A stretch of 64,000 bases of DNA from Lysobacter solisilvae (lineage in GTDB: Bacteria > Pseudomonadota > Gammaproteobacteria > Xanthomonadales > Xanthomonadaceae). Every line of letters starts with the position of its first letter. Position 1 is the first letter of the stretch. The stretch lies in NCBI RefSeq assembly GCF_016613535.2, contig NZ_CP071518.1, positions 1,054,001-1,118,000 on the forward strand. Direction: 5' to 3'. The translations under genes were made by a program, and so were the position numbers. The notes under the pieces are model-generated. The model did not search any database, was not told the origin of the DNA, and was given only the letters and a program-made list of their open reading frames with translations. Below are positions 50,759 to 62,466 of the stretch, piece after piece.

Positions 50759-52666
50759 GTGTCCCAGTCCTTCTACCAGTACGACGTCATCGTGGTCGGC
50801 GGCGGCCATGCCGGCACCGAGGCCGCGCTGGCCAGCGCCCGCGCCGGCGCCCGCACGCTGCTGCTGACGCACTCGGTGGAGACGGTGGGCGCGATGAGCT
50901 GCAACCCGGCCATCGGCGGCATCGGCAAGGGCCACCTGGTCAAGGAGATCGACGCGCTGGGAGGCGTCATGGGCCGGGCGGCGGACGCCGCCGGCATCCA
51001 GTGGCGCCGCCTCAACGCCAGCAAGGGGCCCGCCGTGCGCGCCACGCGCTGCCAGGCCGACCGGGCGCTGTATCGGACTTTCATCCGCCATGCGGTGGAA
51101 AGCCAGCCTGGCCTGACCGTCTTCCAGTCCGCCGTGGACGACATCGTGTTCGCCAACGGCGCCGTCAGCGGCGTGCTCACGCAGACCGGACTGACCTTCC
51201 ACGCGCCGGCGGTGGTGCTGACCGCAGGGACGTTCCTCGCCGGCAAGGTCCACATCGGCCAGACCACCTATGCCGCCGGTCGCGCCGGCGATCCGCCCGC
51301 GGTGGCGCTGGCGCAGCGCCTGCGCGAAGGCCCGTTCGTGGTCGACCGGCTCAAGACCGGTACGCCGCCGCGCATCGATGGCCGCACGCTCGATTACGGC
51401 GTCATGGAGGAGCAGCCCGGCGACGATCCGCGGCCGGTGATGTCCTTCATCGGTTCGCGCGCCGACCATCCGCGCCAGGTGTCCTGCTGGATCACGCACA
51501 CCAGCGAGCGCACGCACGAGATCATCCGCGGCGCGCTGGACCGCTCGCCGCTGTACACCGGCCAGATCGAAGGCATCGGCCCGCGCTACTGCCCGTCGAT
51601 CGAGGACAAGGTGGTGCGCTTCGCCGAAAAGGCCAGCCACCAGATCTTCGTCGAGCCCGAAGGGCTGACCGTCGCCGAGATCTATCCCAACGGCATTTCC
51701 ACCTCGCTGCCCTTCGACGTGCAGCTGGAGCTGGTCCGCAGCATCCGCGGCTTCGAGCAGGCGCACATCACGCGCGCCGGCTACGCGATCGAATACGACT
51801 TCTTCGATCCGCGCGGCCTCAAGGCGACGCTGGAAACCAAGTCGATCGCCGGGCTGTTCTTCGCCGGCCAGATCAACGGCACCACCGGCTACGAGGAAGC
51901 CGCCGCGCAGGGCCTGCTCGCCGGCGTCAACGCCGCGCGGTTCGTGCACCAGCGCGAAGGCTGGTGCCCGCGCCGCGACGAGGCCTACCTGGGCGTGCTG
52001 GTGGATGACCTGATCACCCACGGCACCAGCGAGCCGTACCGGATGTTCACCTCGCGCGCCGAATATCGCCTGCAGCTGCGCGAGGACAACGCCGACCTGC
52101 GCCTGACCCCGACGGGTCGCGAACTGGGCCTGGTCGACGACGCGCGCTGGCGGGTGTTCGACACCAAGCGCGAGGCTGTCGCGCGGGAGAACACCCGCCT
52201 GGGGGCGATCTGGGCCGCGCCCAACAACGCCCTCGGCCGCGAGATCGCCGACACCCTGGGCATCGAGATCACCCGTGAAACCAGTGCCCTGGACCTGCTC
52301 AGGCGCCCGCAGCTGGACTACGCCCAGCTCACGCGGGTGCCCCTGCTGGGACCGGCGGTGGCCGATGCGGAGGTGGCCGAGCAGGTCGAGATCGGCGTGA
52401 AGTATTCGGGTTACCTGGATCGCCAGCGCGACGAGATCGCCCGCCAGGCCCGGCACGAGGCCACGGCGATTCCCGAGGCCTTCGACTACGCCGGCGTGCG
52501 CGGCCTGTCGGCCGAGGTGCAGCAGAAGCTGCAGCGCGTGCGCCCCGAAACGATCGGCCAGGCCCAGCGGATCCCGGGCATGACACCGGCGGCGATCTCG
52601 CTGCTGCTGGTGCACCTGGCGCGTGGAAACGGTCGCGCCGGCGCCAACTCACTCGCCGCGGGCTGA
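50759..52666 (+). CDS. mnmG: tRNA uridine-5-carboxymethylaminomethyl modification enzyme MnmG (GidA)
   Basis: The 635-residue flavoprotein begins [23 protein letters not shown] (FAD-binding GxGxxG) at GTG 50759. It has the family signature [22 protein letters not shown] and later [21 protein letters not shown], then the C-terminal helical domain ending [14 protein letters not shown]. With MnmE it modifies wobble U34 of several tRNAs. Length and motifs are standard. The stop overlaps the convergent DUF2007 gene by 18 bp. Confidence 0.96.
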   Translation: MSQSFYQYDVIVVGGGHAGTEAALASARAGARTLLLTHSVETVGAMSCNPAIGGIGKGHLVKEIDALGGVMGRAADAAGIQWRRLNASKGPAVRATRCQADRALYRTFIRHAVESQPGLTVFQSAVDDIVFANGAVSGVLTQTGLTFHAPAVVLTAGTFLAGKVHIGQTTYAAGRAGDPPAVALAQRLREGPFVVDRLKTGTPPRIDGRTLDYGVMEEQPGDDPRPVMSFIGSRADHPRQVSCWITHTSERTHEIIRGALDRSPLYTGQIEGIGPRYCPSIEDKVVRFAEKASHQIFVEPEGLTVAEIYPNGISTSLPFDVQLELVRSIRGFEQAHITRAGYAIEYDFFDPRGLKATLETKSIAGLFFAGQINGTTGYEEAAAQGLLAGVNAARFVHQREGWCPRRDEAYLGVLVDDLITHGTSEPYRMFTSRAEYRLQLREDNADLRLTPTGRELGLVDDARWRVFDTKREAVARENTRLGAIWAAPNNALGREIADTLGIEITRETSALDLLRRPQLDYAQLTRVPLLGPAVADAEVAEQVEIGVKYSGYLDRQRDEIARQARHEATAIPEAFDYAGVRGLSAEVQQKLQRVRPETIGQAQRIPGMTPAAISLLLVHLARGNGRAGANSLAAG

Positions 52667-53005
52667 GCCCCGCGAGAACGGCACCGGCAGCGACAGCAGG
52701 AACAGCAACGCATAGGCCAGCCGGCTGGACAGCGATTCCCGGCAGGCCGGGATGCGGCCGCCGCCGCCCGCCTCGTCCTCCAACGCGAACTCGCCTGCGT
52801 CGATCCCGCGCACGATCTGCCGCGCCGCGTCGAACTGCGTGGCGGCCACGCGGACTCTCACTCCGCCCAGGGCTTGCCGCAGGTCCCAGTAGGCCAGCGC
52901 GGTATGCTCGTCGTCGACTCTTGCGACGATGCCCTCGGCCTCCAGGCGACCATGCACGAGGCGGGCGAGGAGCGGGTCGGTGTAGGCAGCGACGGTCAGG
53001 TACAT
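52649..53005 (-). CDS. DUF2007-type small protein with C-terminal hydrophobic tail
   Basis: The 118-residue protein starts [64 protein letters not shown], the compact fold of DUF2007 (putative signal-transducing proteins), and ends with a short hydrophobic stretch ([15 protein letters not shown]). The stop lies inside the end of mnmG, and the start lies 22 bp from the divergent lipoprotein start. Its function is unknown. Confidence 0.75.
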   Translation of the reverse strand: MYLTVAAYTDPLLARLVHGRLEAEGIVARVDDEHTALAYWDLRQALGGVRVRVAATQFDAARQIVRGIDAGEFALEDEAGGGGRIPACRESLSSRLAYALLFLLSLPVPFSRGSARGE

Positions 53006-53027
53006 GCGGACTCGGAGAGCAATGACG

Positions 53028-54332
53028 ATGTCGAAACAGGCGGTATGGGCGTGCCTGCTTGCACTGGTGTGGCTGCCGGCCTGCACGCCATCGCGTGCAC
53101 CCGCAACGCAGTCTGCGGCCGAGGCTACGGGCCACCCCGCGGCGTGGCAAGCACGCGTCGAAGCCTGGTCCCTGCCGGTCACCGCCGCCGCCGCCGCACA
53201 GCCGGACCTGGTGCGCGCGCCCGACGGCAGCCTGCTGTTGTCGTGGATCGAACCGCGCGAAGGCGGCCACGTCCTGCGCCTGGCGCGCCATGCCGATGGC
53301 CGCTGGGGCGAGCCGCGCACGGTCGCGCAGGGCGCCGACTGGTTCGTCAACTGGGCCGATACGCCGCACGTGGCCGCCACGGCGGACGGCGCGCTGTGGG
53401 CGCACTGGCTGCGCAAGTCGGCGCAATCCACGTATGCCTATGACGTCGTGTTGTCGCGCTCCGGCGATGGCGGCGCGACCTGGTCGGCGCCGCAGGCGGT
53501 CAACGCCGACGCGCGTCCGGCCGAGCACGGTTTCGTCTCCCTGTGGCCGCACACCCGCGACAGCCTCGGCGTGGCCTGGCTCGACGGCCGTGAAACCGCG
53601 GCAGGGCAGGCGCATGCCGGACACGGCGGACATGAGGGCGGCAGCGGTGCCATGACCCTGCGCGCCGCCGTGTTCGACGCCCGGCTGCAGCGTCGCGACG
53701 AAGCGCGCCTGGACGCGTCCACCTGCGATTGCTGCCAGACCGATGTCGCGATGACCGCGCGCGGCCCGCTCATCGTCTTCCGCGATCGCACCGAGAACGA
53801 AATCCGCGACATCGCGACGTCGCGCTGGGACCAGGCCGGCTGGACAGCGCCCACCCGGGTGCACGCCGACAACTGGATCATGCCGGCCTGTCCGGTCAAC
53901 GGCCCGGCCGTCGCCGCACGCGCGTCGACCGTCGTCACGGCCTGGTACACCGCCGCCGGCGACATGCCGACCCTGAAGCTGGCGCGCTCTGACGACGCAG
54001 GCGATCGCTTCGGCGCGCCGGTCACTGTCGACCGCGGCGAAGCCGTGCAGGGCCGGGTCGCCGTGGCCCTCGTGGACGAAGACATCTGGGTGCTGTGGCT
54101 GCGCGAGGATGCGAAGGGTCAGTCGCTGCAGCTGGCACGCTATGCCGGCGACCTGTCGCGCGAACTGCAACGCCTGGAAGTGGCGCGCCTGCAGGGCCGC
54201 GGTCGCGTCACGGGCCTCGCGCAACTGGCGGTGCAGGGCGAGCGGGCCCACGTGGTCTGGACGGATGTCGTCGACGGCCACACGCAGCTGCGCAGCGCGC
54301 GGATCATGACCGCCGCCGATCGCCCGGACTGA
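53028..54332 (+). CDS. Sialidase-fold (BNR-repeat) lipoprotein
   Basis: The 434-residue product has a lipoprotein signal ending WLPAC. The mature part shows beta-propeller sialidase-like repeats: SGDGGATWSAPQAVN, LARSDDAGDRFGAPVTVD, and LVRAPDGSLLLSWIEP. A Cys cluster DASTCDCCQTDVAM lies mid-protein. BNR folds bind or cleave sugars, but no full sialidase active site was identified, so enzymatic activity is open. ATG 53028 is preferred (GGAG at good spacing); ATG 53022 is the alternative. Confidence 0.78.
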   Translation: MSKQAVWACLLALVWLPACTPSRAPATQSAAEATGHPAAWQARVEAWSLPVTAAAAAQPDLVRAPDGSLLLSWIEPREGGHVLRLARHADGRWGEPRTVAQGADWFVNWADTPHVAATADGALWAHWLRKSAQSTYAYDVVLSRSGDGGATWSAPQAVNADARPAEHGFVSLWPHTRDSLGVAWLDGRETAAGQAHAGHGGHEGGSGAMTLRAAVFDARLQRRDEARLDASTCDCCQTDVAMTARGPLIVFRDRTENEIRDIATSRWDQAGWTAPTRVHADNWIMPACPVNGPAVAARASTVVTAWYTAAGDMPTLKLARSDDAGDRFGAPVTVDRGEAVQGRVAVALVDEDIWVLWLREDAKGQSLQLARYAGDLSRELQRLEVARLQGRGRVTGLAQLAVQGERAHVVWTDVVDGHTQLRSARIMTAADRPD

Positions 54333-56210
<1,878 letters not shown>

Positions 56211-56222
56211 TCCGTGCCCCAC

Positions 56223-56253
56223 GCCCGGCCCCGTGCGGAGAGCGGGGCCGGGC
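56223..56253. terminator. GC hairpin between convergent protease and tamB
   Basis: An 11-bp perfect stem (GCCCGGCCCCG at 56223-56233 with 56243-56253) has a 9-nt loop and no T tract on either side. It may reduce read-through between the two converging genes. Confidence 0.4.
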
Positions 56254-56334
56254 GAATGGATGGCTGCACCGCGCACACCCGTGCCGGGCGCGTGGCGTGA
56301 ACGCCCCGCGTCCGTCCCCACTCCTGCAGGCCTG

Positions 56335-59300
56335 CTACTTCTCCTTGCGCCAGTTCACCGACGCCCGGTTCTCCACCGTGCTCGACTCGATCTCGATGTC
56401 GAAACCCTTGCGCAGCAGGTACTTCAGCGTCAGCACCTGGCCGGTGCCCAGCAGTGACACCCCGTAGCCCACGTACAGGCGCGGCGAGAGGAACTTGCCG
56501 ATGCCCAGCACGCTGCCGCCCAGCGCGCGGCTTTCCATGACGCCGGCCTCGTCCAGTCCGATGCGGGCCCCCAGCTGTGAGGCGAGCAGGCTGCCGCCGG
56601 CCGACAGCGCGGCGCTGGCCGCATTGAGCTGGCGGCTCTCGTCGCCGCTGATGCTCGACAGCGGTCGGCCCAGGGCCAGCAGGGCCAGCGCTTCGGACTG
56701 CGAACTTTCCGGATTCGACCACACGCGCGCCTGCGGCGCCGACGCACGGCCGCGCACGTCGACGCCGGCGGTGACATCGCCGACCTCGCGTTCGGCACGG
56801 ATGTTGAGGATGGGATCGGCGACCGGGCCGTTGGACCAGACCAGTTCGCCGCGGGTGATCTCCAGCTTCTGGCCGTAGGCGCGATAGCGGCCCTCCACGT
56901 CGAGCTGCCCGGCTGCGGTCATCTCGCGTCCGGGCCGCGCACGCACGCGCAGGCGGCCGCTCAGCATGCCGTCAAGGCCGAAGCCGGACAGCGCCACCGC
57001 GTCGCCCAGGGCGAGGGTGAGGTCCATGTCCAGCGGCGTGCTCGCCGTGTACTCGGGATCGGCCGGGTCGAGCACCACCACGTCCGGCGAGGTCGAGACG
57101 CCTTCGTCCAGGCGCTCCAGGTCGATGCGCGCCTCGGGCACGGTGACGGTGCCGGTGATCTGGAACGGCTGGCCGGCGGTGTAGCGCAACTGCACGTCGG
57201 GATTGGCGACCGCGTGCAGGTCGCGCGTGTCGGACACCAGGACGTCCTGGCCGCGCAGCGCGAGCACCAGCGGTGTGTCGGTGCCGCGCCAGCCCAGTGA
57301 GCCATCGACCGCCAGCGTGCCCTCGCCCGAGCGCAGGCTGCCGGTGATGCGGGCGCTGCCGTCGGGCTGGGCGACCATCCGCAGGTCCCCCTGTTGGACG
57401 GTGATGGCCAGCGCCGGAAGCTCGGTGGTGAACTCGCTCAGGTGGGCGTTGCCCCCCAGCATGGGCTGGGCGCGCGTGCCGCCGAGGCGGATGTCGCCGG
57501 AAAGTTTCCCGCGCGGCTCGACGATGTCCGGCGAGAACAACTCCAGCCAGGTGATTTCGTCGGTATTCAGTGCGATTTCGCCGGACAGCGGCGCGTAGGC
57601 ATCCCAGCCGGTGCTGATGCGCGCGTCGATGCGACCGTCGTCGTTGAGCGTGGACGACAGCTGCGCGCTCAGGCGCTGCGGGTCGAATGTCGCCGTGAGT
57701 TCCAGGTTGCCGTAGCGGACGAACTCGCTGCGCGAACGCTCGCTGTTGCGGATGCCGCCGCCGGCGCTGGTCAGGCGCGCCTGGCCACGCCACGCGTTCC
57801 CGGCCGGCCGCAGCTGGCCTTCGACGTCGACCTGCCCGCGCAGCAGCCACGGGCGGCTATCGTTGCGTTCCGGCAGATAGGGCAGCAGCAGCGTCAGCGG
57901 CAGGCCCTGACCACGCACGTCCAGCCCGCGGCGCGGCCAGTCGGCGTTCGCGCACAGCGTCCCGCCGCCGTCCGAGGCCAGACAGGCCTGGGAAAGCGCG
58001 CCATTGCGGCCGTCCCAACGGAACCGGCTGGCCTGCTGCAGCTGCCAGGTTGCGCCGCGTGCGGGTTGCAGGCGCAGCGACGCGAGCGTGCCTTCCCAGG
58101 TGGCGCCGCGGCGGTGCGCATCGCCGGCCAGCGCCAGCGTGCCGATGTCGCCGCGCGCGGTGGCTTCCAACCGCAGATCCTCGACGGCGCCGCGAGCCTG
58201 CACGTCCAGCGTGTCCACCGGCGTGCCAAGGTCCAGGCCGGTCGCGGCCACGCGCAGCGCGCCATCGCCCTGACGCCAGGGCAGACGGCCCTGGGCGTGC
58301 AGCGTTTCGGCGCGCCATGCGCCATAGCGCAGGCCGCTGCCATCCAGGTCGGCGTCGATGTCCGGCGCGGTGCGCGCGCCGCTGAGCTTGAGTTGACCGC
58401 GCAGCGTGCCCGCGCCCTGCGGAAGCAGGTCGCCCAGTTGCAGCGGCAGGAAGCGCGCGTCGATGTCGAGGGTGTCTGCGATCGTGCCCTTGGCCTCGAC
58501 GTGGCTGGCCCCCAGGGTCATCGCGACGTCGCCCTCGTAGCGCGCCACCGCCTGCGCCTTCGCGGCAGGCGCGCCGAGCATGCGCAGCCTGGCCCGGGCC
58601 TGCAGCGGCCGGCCGCGCAGCTGGCCGTCGATGCGCGGCGCGTCGACGGCCAGGTCCAGTCCACCATCGGCACGCGTGCGGCCCTGCGAGGCCAGCGTGC
58701 CGCGCAGCGCGCCGTTCCAGTCGGGCGCGAAATAACCCGGGTCGAAGCCGGCCAGCGTGGCGGTGAGATCCCAGCCCAGCGCGGGTGCCCAGCGTATCTC
58801 GCCGCGGCCGTCGAGCGTGCCGGCCGGCATCGCCACGTGCAGGTCGCGCAGGTCCATGTGCTCGAGGTCGCCGCGGCCGTCGAGGGTGAGCCTGGCCTGC
58901 TCGGTATCGCGGGTGATCGTCGCGCGACCGATCGCCGCCCAGGCCCGCACGGTGCCCGCTACGCCCAGATCGGCGTCCGCCGTCACCTGGGGTGTGCCGG
59001 TGGCCGCCTGCGACGGCGAGGACGGCGTGGTGGCGGCGCCGCCCCAAGTCAGCCCGCGCGCATTGACCGCAAAGTGCATCGTGGCCTGGTCCGGATCGGC
59101 GAAGGCCGCGCGCTTGTCGGCCGGCGTGAAGTCGGCGCGGCCGCGTGCGGTGAGGGTGCCGCCGAGCAGGCGCAGCGCCAGCGGCCGGGCTTCGAGCACC
59201 TGGTTTTCAAGCCGCAGCTTCGAGGGCAGCACGGACACCACCAGGTCGCCCCGTGCGACTTCGCCCTGCAGCGACGCCACGCCGCCCACGCCTTGCGCGC

Positions 59301-60270
59301 GTACCCGGCCCGACCACGGCGTCGGGCCGGGTTTGCCGCGCAAGAGCAGGTCGAGGTCGAGCGCCGACGTGTCGGCGTTCAAGGTCCAGCGCGGTCGCTC
59401 GCCGCCGGCCAGTGCGATGTCCGCGCGCAGCGGGGCCGGCACGCGTCCGCCCAGGGCCACGCGCAGGGACGCCAGGTCGCCGCGCGCGACCAGGCCCAGC
59501 CGCGGCTGCGTGTGGCCCGCAGGCGCCGGCAGTACCGCGGTCGCGACCAGATCCATGCGGAAGTCGTCGCGCGGCGCGTAGTCGCCATGCAGCGCGAACA
59601 CGCCGCGGTCGGTGACCGCGCCCAGGTGTTCGACGTGGAGCAGGCCGGCCTGCGCGTCGATGCCGCCGCGCAGCGTGGTGATGTTGATCACCGGCACCCG
59701 CTCCGAGGTGATGCGCAGGCCATCGACGCGCACGTCATCGGCCTGCAGGGCCAGCGGCGGCCGGATGTCGGGCAGCGATTCGGGCCACCGGGGCAGTTCG
59801 AACGGCTCGTCGCTTTCAGGCACCTCCAGCGTCGCGCCGGCCACTTCCAGCCCATCCAGTCGCAGGCGCCGTCCCAGCAGCGGCCGCAATGCTGGATCCA
59901 GCATCACGCGCCGTGCGGAGAACACCAGCAGGCGCGGATGCGCCGGGTCACGACGGCCGTCCTTGTCCGTCATTTCGTATGTGAATCGCACGCCATGCAG
60001 CACCAGGGGGCCCGACGCCGGACCTTCGGCGCGCGTCCAGGTGAGCCGTGCGGTGGCCGGCAGCCGCTGCTGGATCTGCGACAGCAGCAGTTCGCGGCCG
60101 CCAATGCTGGTGAGCAGCCAGTACAGGAACACCGAGCCCAGTACCAGCACCGCCGCCAGACCGATGCCGCTGCGCACGGCGAGCCAGCGCATGCGCGCGC
60201 GGCGGCGGGCGCGCAGCTGCGCGATGCGGGCTTCGTGGACGTCGGCGGGCGTGGACGGCACGGTGGGCAT
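56335..60270 (-). CDS. tamB: TamB translocation and assembly module protein
   Basis: The 1,311-residue protein has one N-terminal membrane anchor (about 34-54, GIGLAAVLVLGSVFLYWLLTS), a very long repetitive beta-rich region (ARGDLA, LDGRGDLEHMDLRDLHVAMPAG, LDVQARGAVEDLRLEATARG) and the conserved C-terminal DUF490 domain (WSNGPVADPILNIRAEREVGDVTAGVDVRG..., SPRLYVGYGVSLLGTGQVLTLKYLLRKGFDIEIES). It spans the periplasm, linking to TamA for outer-membrane protein and lipid transport. It lies 34 bp after tamA on the same strand. Confidence 0.95.
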   Translation of the reverse strand: MPTVPSTPADVHEARIAQLRARRRARMRWLAVRSGIGLAAVLVLGSVFLYWLLTSIGGRELLLSQIQQRLPATARLTWTRAEGPASGPLVLHGVRFTYEMTDKDGRRDPAHPRLLVFSARRVMLDPALRPLLGRRLRLDGLEVAGATLEVPESDEPFELPRWPESLPDIRPPLALQADDVRVDGLRITSERVPVINITTLRGGIDAQAGLLHVEHLGAVTDRGVFALHGDYAPRDDFRMDLVATAVLPAPAGHTQPRLGLVARGDLASLRVALGGRVPAPLRADIALAGGERPRWTLNADTSALDLDLLLRGKPGPTPWSGRVRAQGVGGVASLQGEVARGDLVVSVLPSKLRLENQVLEARPLALRLLGGTLTARGRADFTPADKRAAFADPDQATMHFAVNARGLTWGGAATTPSSPSQAATGTPQVTADADLGVAGTVRAWAAIGRATITRDTEQARLTLDGRGDLEHMDLRDLHVAMPAGTLDGRGEIRWAPALGWDLTATLAGFDPGYFAPDWNGALRGTLASQGRTRADGGLDLAVDAPRIDGQLRGRPLQARARLRMLGAPAAKAQAVARYEGDVAMTLGASHVEAKGTIADTLDIDARFLPLQLGDLLPQGAGTLRGQLKLSGARTAPDIDADLDGSGLRYGAWRAETLHAQGRLPWRQGDGALRVAATGLDLGTPVDTLDVQARGAVEDLRLEATARGDIGTLALAGDAHRRGATWEGTLASLRLQPARGATWQLQQASRFRWDGRNGALSQACLASDGGGTLCANADWPRRGLDVRGQGLPLTLLLPYLPERNDSRPWLLRGQVDVEGQLRPAGNAWRGQARLTSAGGGIRNSERSRSEFVRYGNLELTATFDPQRLSAQLSSTLNDDGRIDARISTGWDAYAPLSGEIALNTDEITWLELFSPDIVEPRGKLSGDIRLGGTRAQPMLGGNAHLSEFTTELPALAITVQQGDLRMVAQPDGSARITGSLRSGEGTLAVDGSLGWRGTDTPLVLALRGQDVLVSDTRDLHAVANPDVQLRYTAGQPFQITGTVTVPEARIDLERLDEGVSTSPDVVVLDPADPEYTASTPLDMDLTLALGDAVALSGFGLDGMLSGRLRVRARPGREMTAAGQLDVEGRYRAYGQKLEITRGELVWSNGPVADPILNIRAEREVGDVTAGVDVRGRASAPQARVWSNPESSQSEALALLALGRPLSSISGDESRQLNAASAALSAGGSLLASQLGARIGLDEAGVMESRALGGSVLGIGKFLSPRLYVGYGVSLLGTGQVLTLKYLLRKGFDIEIESSTVENRASVNWRKEK

Positions 60271-60304
60271 GGTCAGTACGCTTCCATCGACGGTGTGCGG
60301 GCGC

Positions 60305-62212
60305 TCACAGGTCGGCGCCGATGTTGAGGTAGATCTGGAATGCCGAGTCCGGATCGTCCAGGCCGTGCGCGATGTCCAGGCGCAGCGGGCCTACCGGCGA
60401 ACGCCATCGCAGGCCCACGCCCACGCCGGTGCGCCAGTCCACGGCGTCGTCAAACGCGCTGCCACCGTCGACGAATGCGGCCGCGCCCCATTCGCCCTTG
60501 CCGAAATACTGCTCGTACTCGACGCTGCCGGTGACCACGTTGCGCGCACCGACCGGGAACTCGTCGCCCTCCTCGCCGATGCGCGGGCCCACTTCGCGCC
60601 ATGCGTAGCCGCGGATGCTGCGATCGCCGCCGGCGTGGAAGCGCAGGCTGGGCGGCATCGTGGCGATCTCGTCGTCGACGAACGTGTGGCCGACCTCGCC
60701 GCGGGTGATCAGGCGGCTCTTGTCTCCCAGGCCGCGGTACCAGCGCGCGGTGACGTGCACCTGGGCGAAGCTGACGTCCGAACCGGCGCCCTCCACGCCG
60801 CCGCGCAACATCGCGGTGCCGCCCAGCGCGTCGCGCGGGTACAGGCGATCGTCGGCGTCGACGTACTCGGCGCGCAGCGAGGGATACAGGAAGGTGCCGT
60901 ACTGGTACTGCGTGGGCGTGGCCGGATCGTCGTCCTCCTCGGCTTCGTAGGCCCAGCGCTCGCGCAGGCCATGCACGGAGGCCACCACCGTCCACTGGTC
61001 GTTGATCTCGCCGCTCCGGCTGGCGATCAGCTCGATGCGGCGCGTGTCGATGTAGTCGGTCTGCTCGTCGGCGAACTGCGCGGTGGCGGTGTACCAGCCG
61101 TCGGCCCAGGCGAAGGCCGGGATGCGGTACTGCATGGTGAAAGTCTTGCGCCGCTGTGCCCAGTCCAGCTGGGCCAGCGCCTTGTGGCCGCGGTCGTTGA
61201 GGTAGCGCCGCTCCATGCCCAGCCGCACGCCGGCGCCGCTGTCGGTCCCGTAACTCAGGCCGGCGGTGTAGATGGTGCGCTTGGCCGGGGTCAGGGTGAC
61301 GGTGACCGGCACGCGTCCGTCCTGGGCCTCGTCGGGATGCGGTTCGATGTCGATGCCGGCGAAATAATCCAGCCGGGCGAGCGAATCGCGCAGGCGGTCT
61401 AGCTTGCCCTGGTGGTAATAGCTGCCTTCTTCCCAGTACACCTGCCGCGTCAGCAGGCTTTCGCGCAGGATGCGCGGGTTCTGCACGAACGTGGTCGGGC
61501 CCATGTCGTAACGCTCGCCACTGGTCCAGGCCAGGTGGATGTCGGCGGCGTTGTCGGCGCGTGTCACCTCGACGCGGCGGGCGGCGAAGTCGGCGTCGAA
61601 GTAGCCGCGCTCGGCCAGCCGGCGAGTGATGCGGGCCTTGCTCGCCTCGTAGAGCTCATGGTCGAACACCTCGCCCTCGCGCGGGACGAAATCCTCCAGG
61701 TCCTGGAGCAGGTACTTGTCCTCGCCGCCTTCGCCGTCGATGGCCAGGTCCGACTGCCGCACCGTCACCGGCGTGCCGAGGTCGACGGTGATCGTCACCA
61801 GGACCGGCGAGGTGTTGGCGCGCCGCTCCGTGGCCTGCGTCGGGTCTTCCGGTGCCAGCGGCGCCAGTGGTGCCGGCGTGGGTGTTCCCGGCGCGGCGGC
61901 GGGCGTGGCGGCATTGACCACCGTGGTGACGCCGTCGCGGGTGCGCTCGATGGTGATGCGGGGGGAGTAGTACCCGAAGGGCTCCAGCGCCTCGCGCGTC
62001 TCGTTCTCGGCCTCGCGCAGCAGGTAGGCCATGCGGCGGCCCGAGAGCTCCTTGCCGATCGCATCGACGATCGACAGCGAGACCTGCACGTTGGTCGTCA
62101 TCGTCTCGTCGAGGCCGCGGATGTCCACGCGTTCGACCTTCGCCGCGTGCGCCGCGCCGGCCATCGAAAGCAACAGGGCGGCGGCGGACAGGCGCAGGGG
62201 GAATGCGGGCAT
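60305..62212 (-). CDS. tamA: TamA outer-membrane protein (BamA-like)
   Basis: A signal peptide (MPAFPLRLSAAALLLSMAGAAHA) is followed by POTRA repeats (about 25-280; VERVDIRGLDETM, YLLREAENETREALEPFGYY, ARITRRLAERGYFDADFAARR) and a 16-strand BamA/TamA barrel ending ...GVGLRWRSPVGPLRLDIAHGLDDP...IYLNIGADL. The VRGY-like loop reads IRGYAWREVGPR. The last residue is Leu rather than the usual aromatic. An inserted Pro/Ala-rich stretch (about 100-130) separates two POTRA domains. It is upstream of tamB in one unit. Confidence 0.94.
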   Translation of the reverse strand: MPAFPLRLSAAALLLSMAGAAHAAKVERVDIRGLDETMTTNVQVSLSIVDAIGKELSGRRMAYLLREAENETREALEPFGYYSPRITIERTRDGVTTVVNAATPAAAPGTPTPAPLAPLAPEDPTQATERRANTSPVLVTITVDLGTPVTVRQSDLAIDGEGGEDKYLLQDLEDFVPREGEVFDHELYEASKARITRRLAERGYFDADFAARRVEVTRADNAADIHLAWTSGERYDMGPTTFVQNPRILRESLLTRQVYWEEGSYYHQGKLDRLRDSLARLDYFAGIDIEPHPDEAQDGRVPVTVTLTPAKRTIYTAGLSYGTDSGAGVRLGMERRYLNDRGHKALAQLDWAQRRKTFTMQYRIPAFAWADGWYTATAQFADEQTDYIDTRRIELIASRSGEINDQWTVVASVHGLRERWAYEAEEDDDPATPTQYQYGTFLYPSLRAEYVDADDRLYPRDALGGTAMLRGGVEGAGSDVSFAQVHVTARWYRGLGDKSRLITRGEVGHTFVDDEIATMPPSLRFHAGGDRSIRGYAWREVGPRIGEEGDEFPVGARNVVTGSVEYEQYFGKGEWGAAAFVDGGSAFDDAVDWRTGVGVGLRWRSPVGPLRLDIAHGLDDPDSAFQIYLNIGADL

Positions 62213-62466
62213 CGGGGGAGGATACCGGCGTGGCGTTAACCCGGGATTAGGAAACCCGACATCGAGCGACGATGGGGCCGCGTCGTCGGCAGGGATTTCG
62301 GCGCACCTGCCACCTGCCCCGCATGCGGGGGGAGGGTGTAGCCGGGCGTGACCATCGCGCTGCCCAGGACGACCCGGGCATGTCGTCCACGCCGGCGGCC
62401 TTCGTGCAGACCTGCGGCGCGGGATAGCGGCCGGGACGCGTCCCGGCCACCGCCGGCGCAACCGGC

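Noticed and set aside
57394..60327. 977-codon plus-strand frame opposite tamB
   Set aside because: Antisense shadow rich in Gln, Arg and Ala without domains; tamB is well supported on the other strand.
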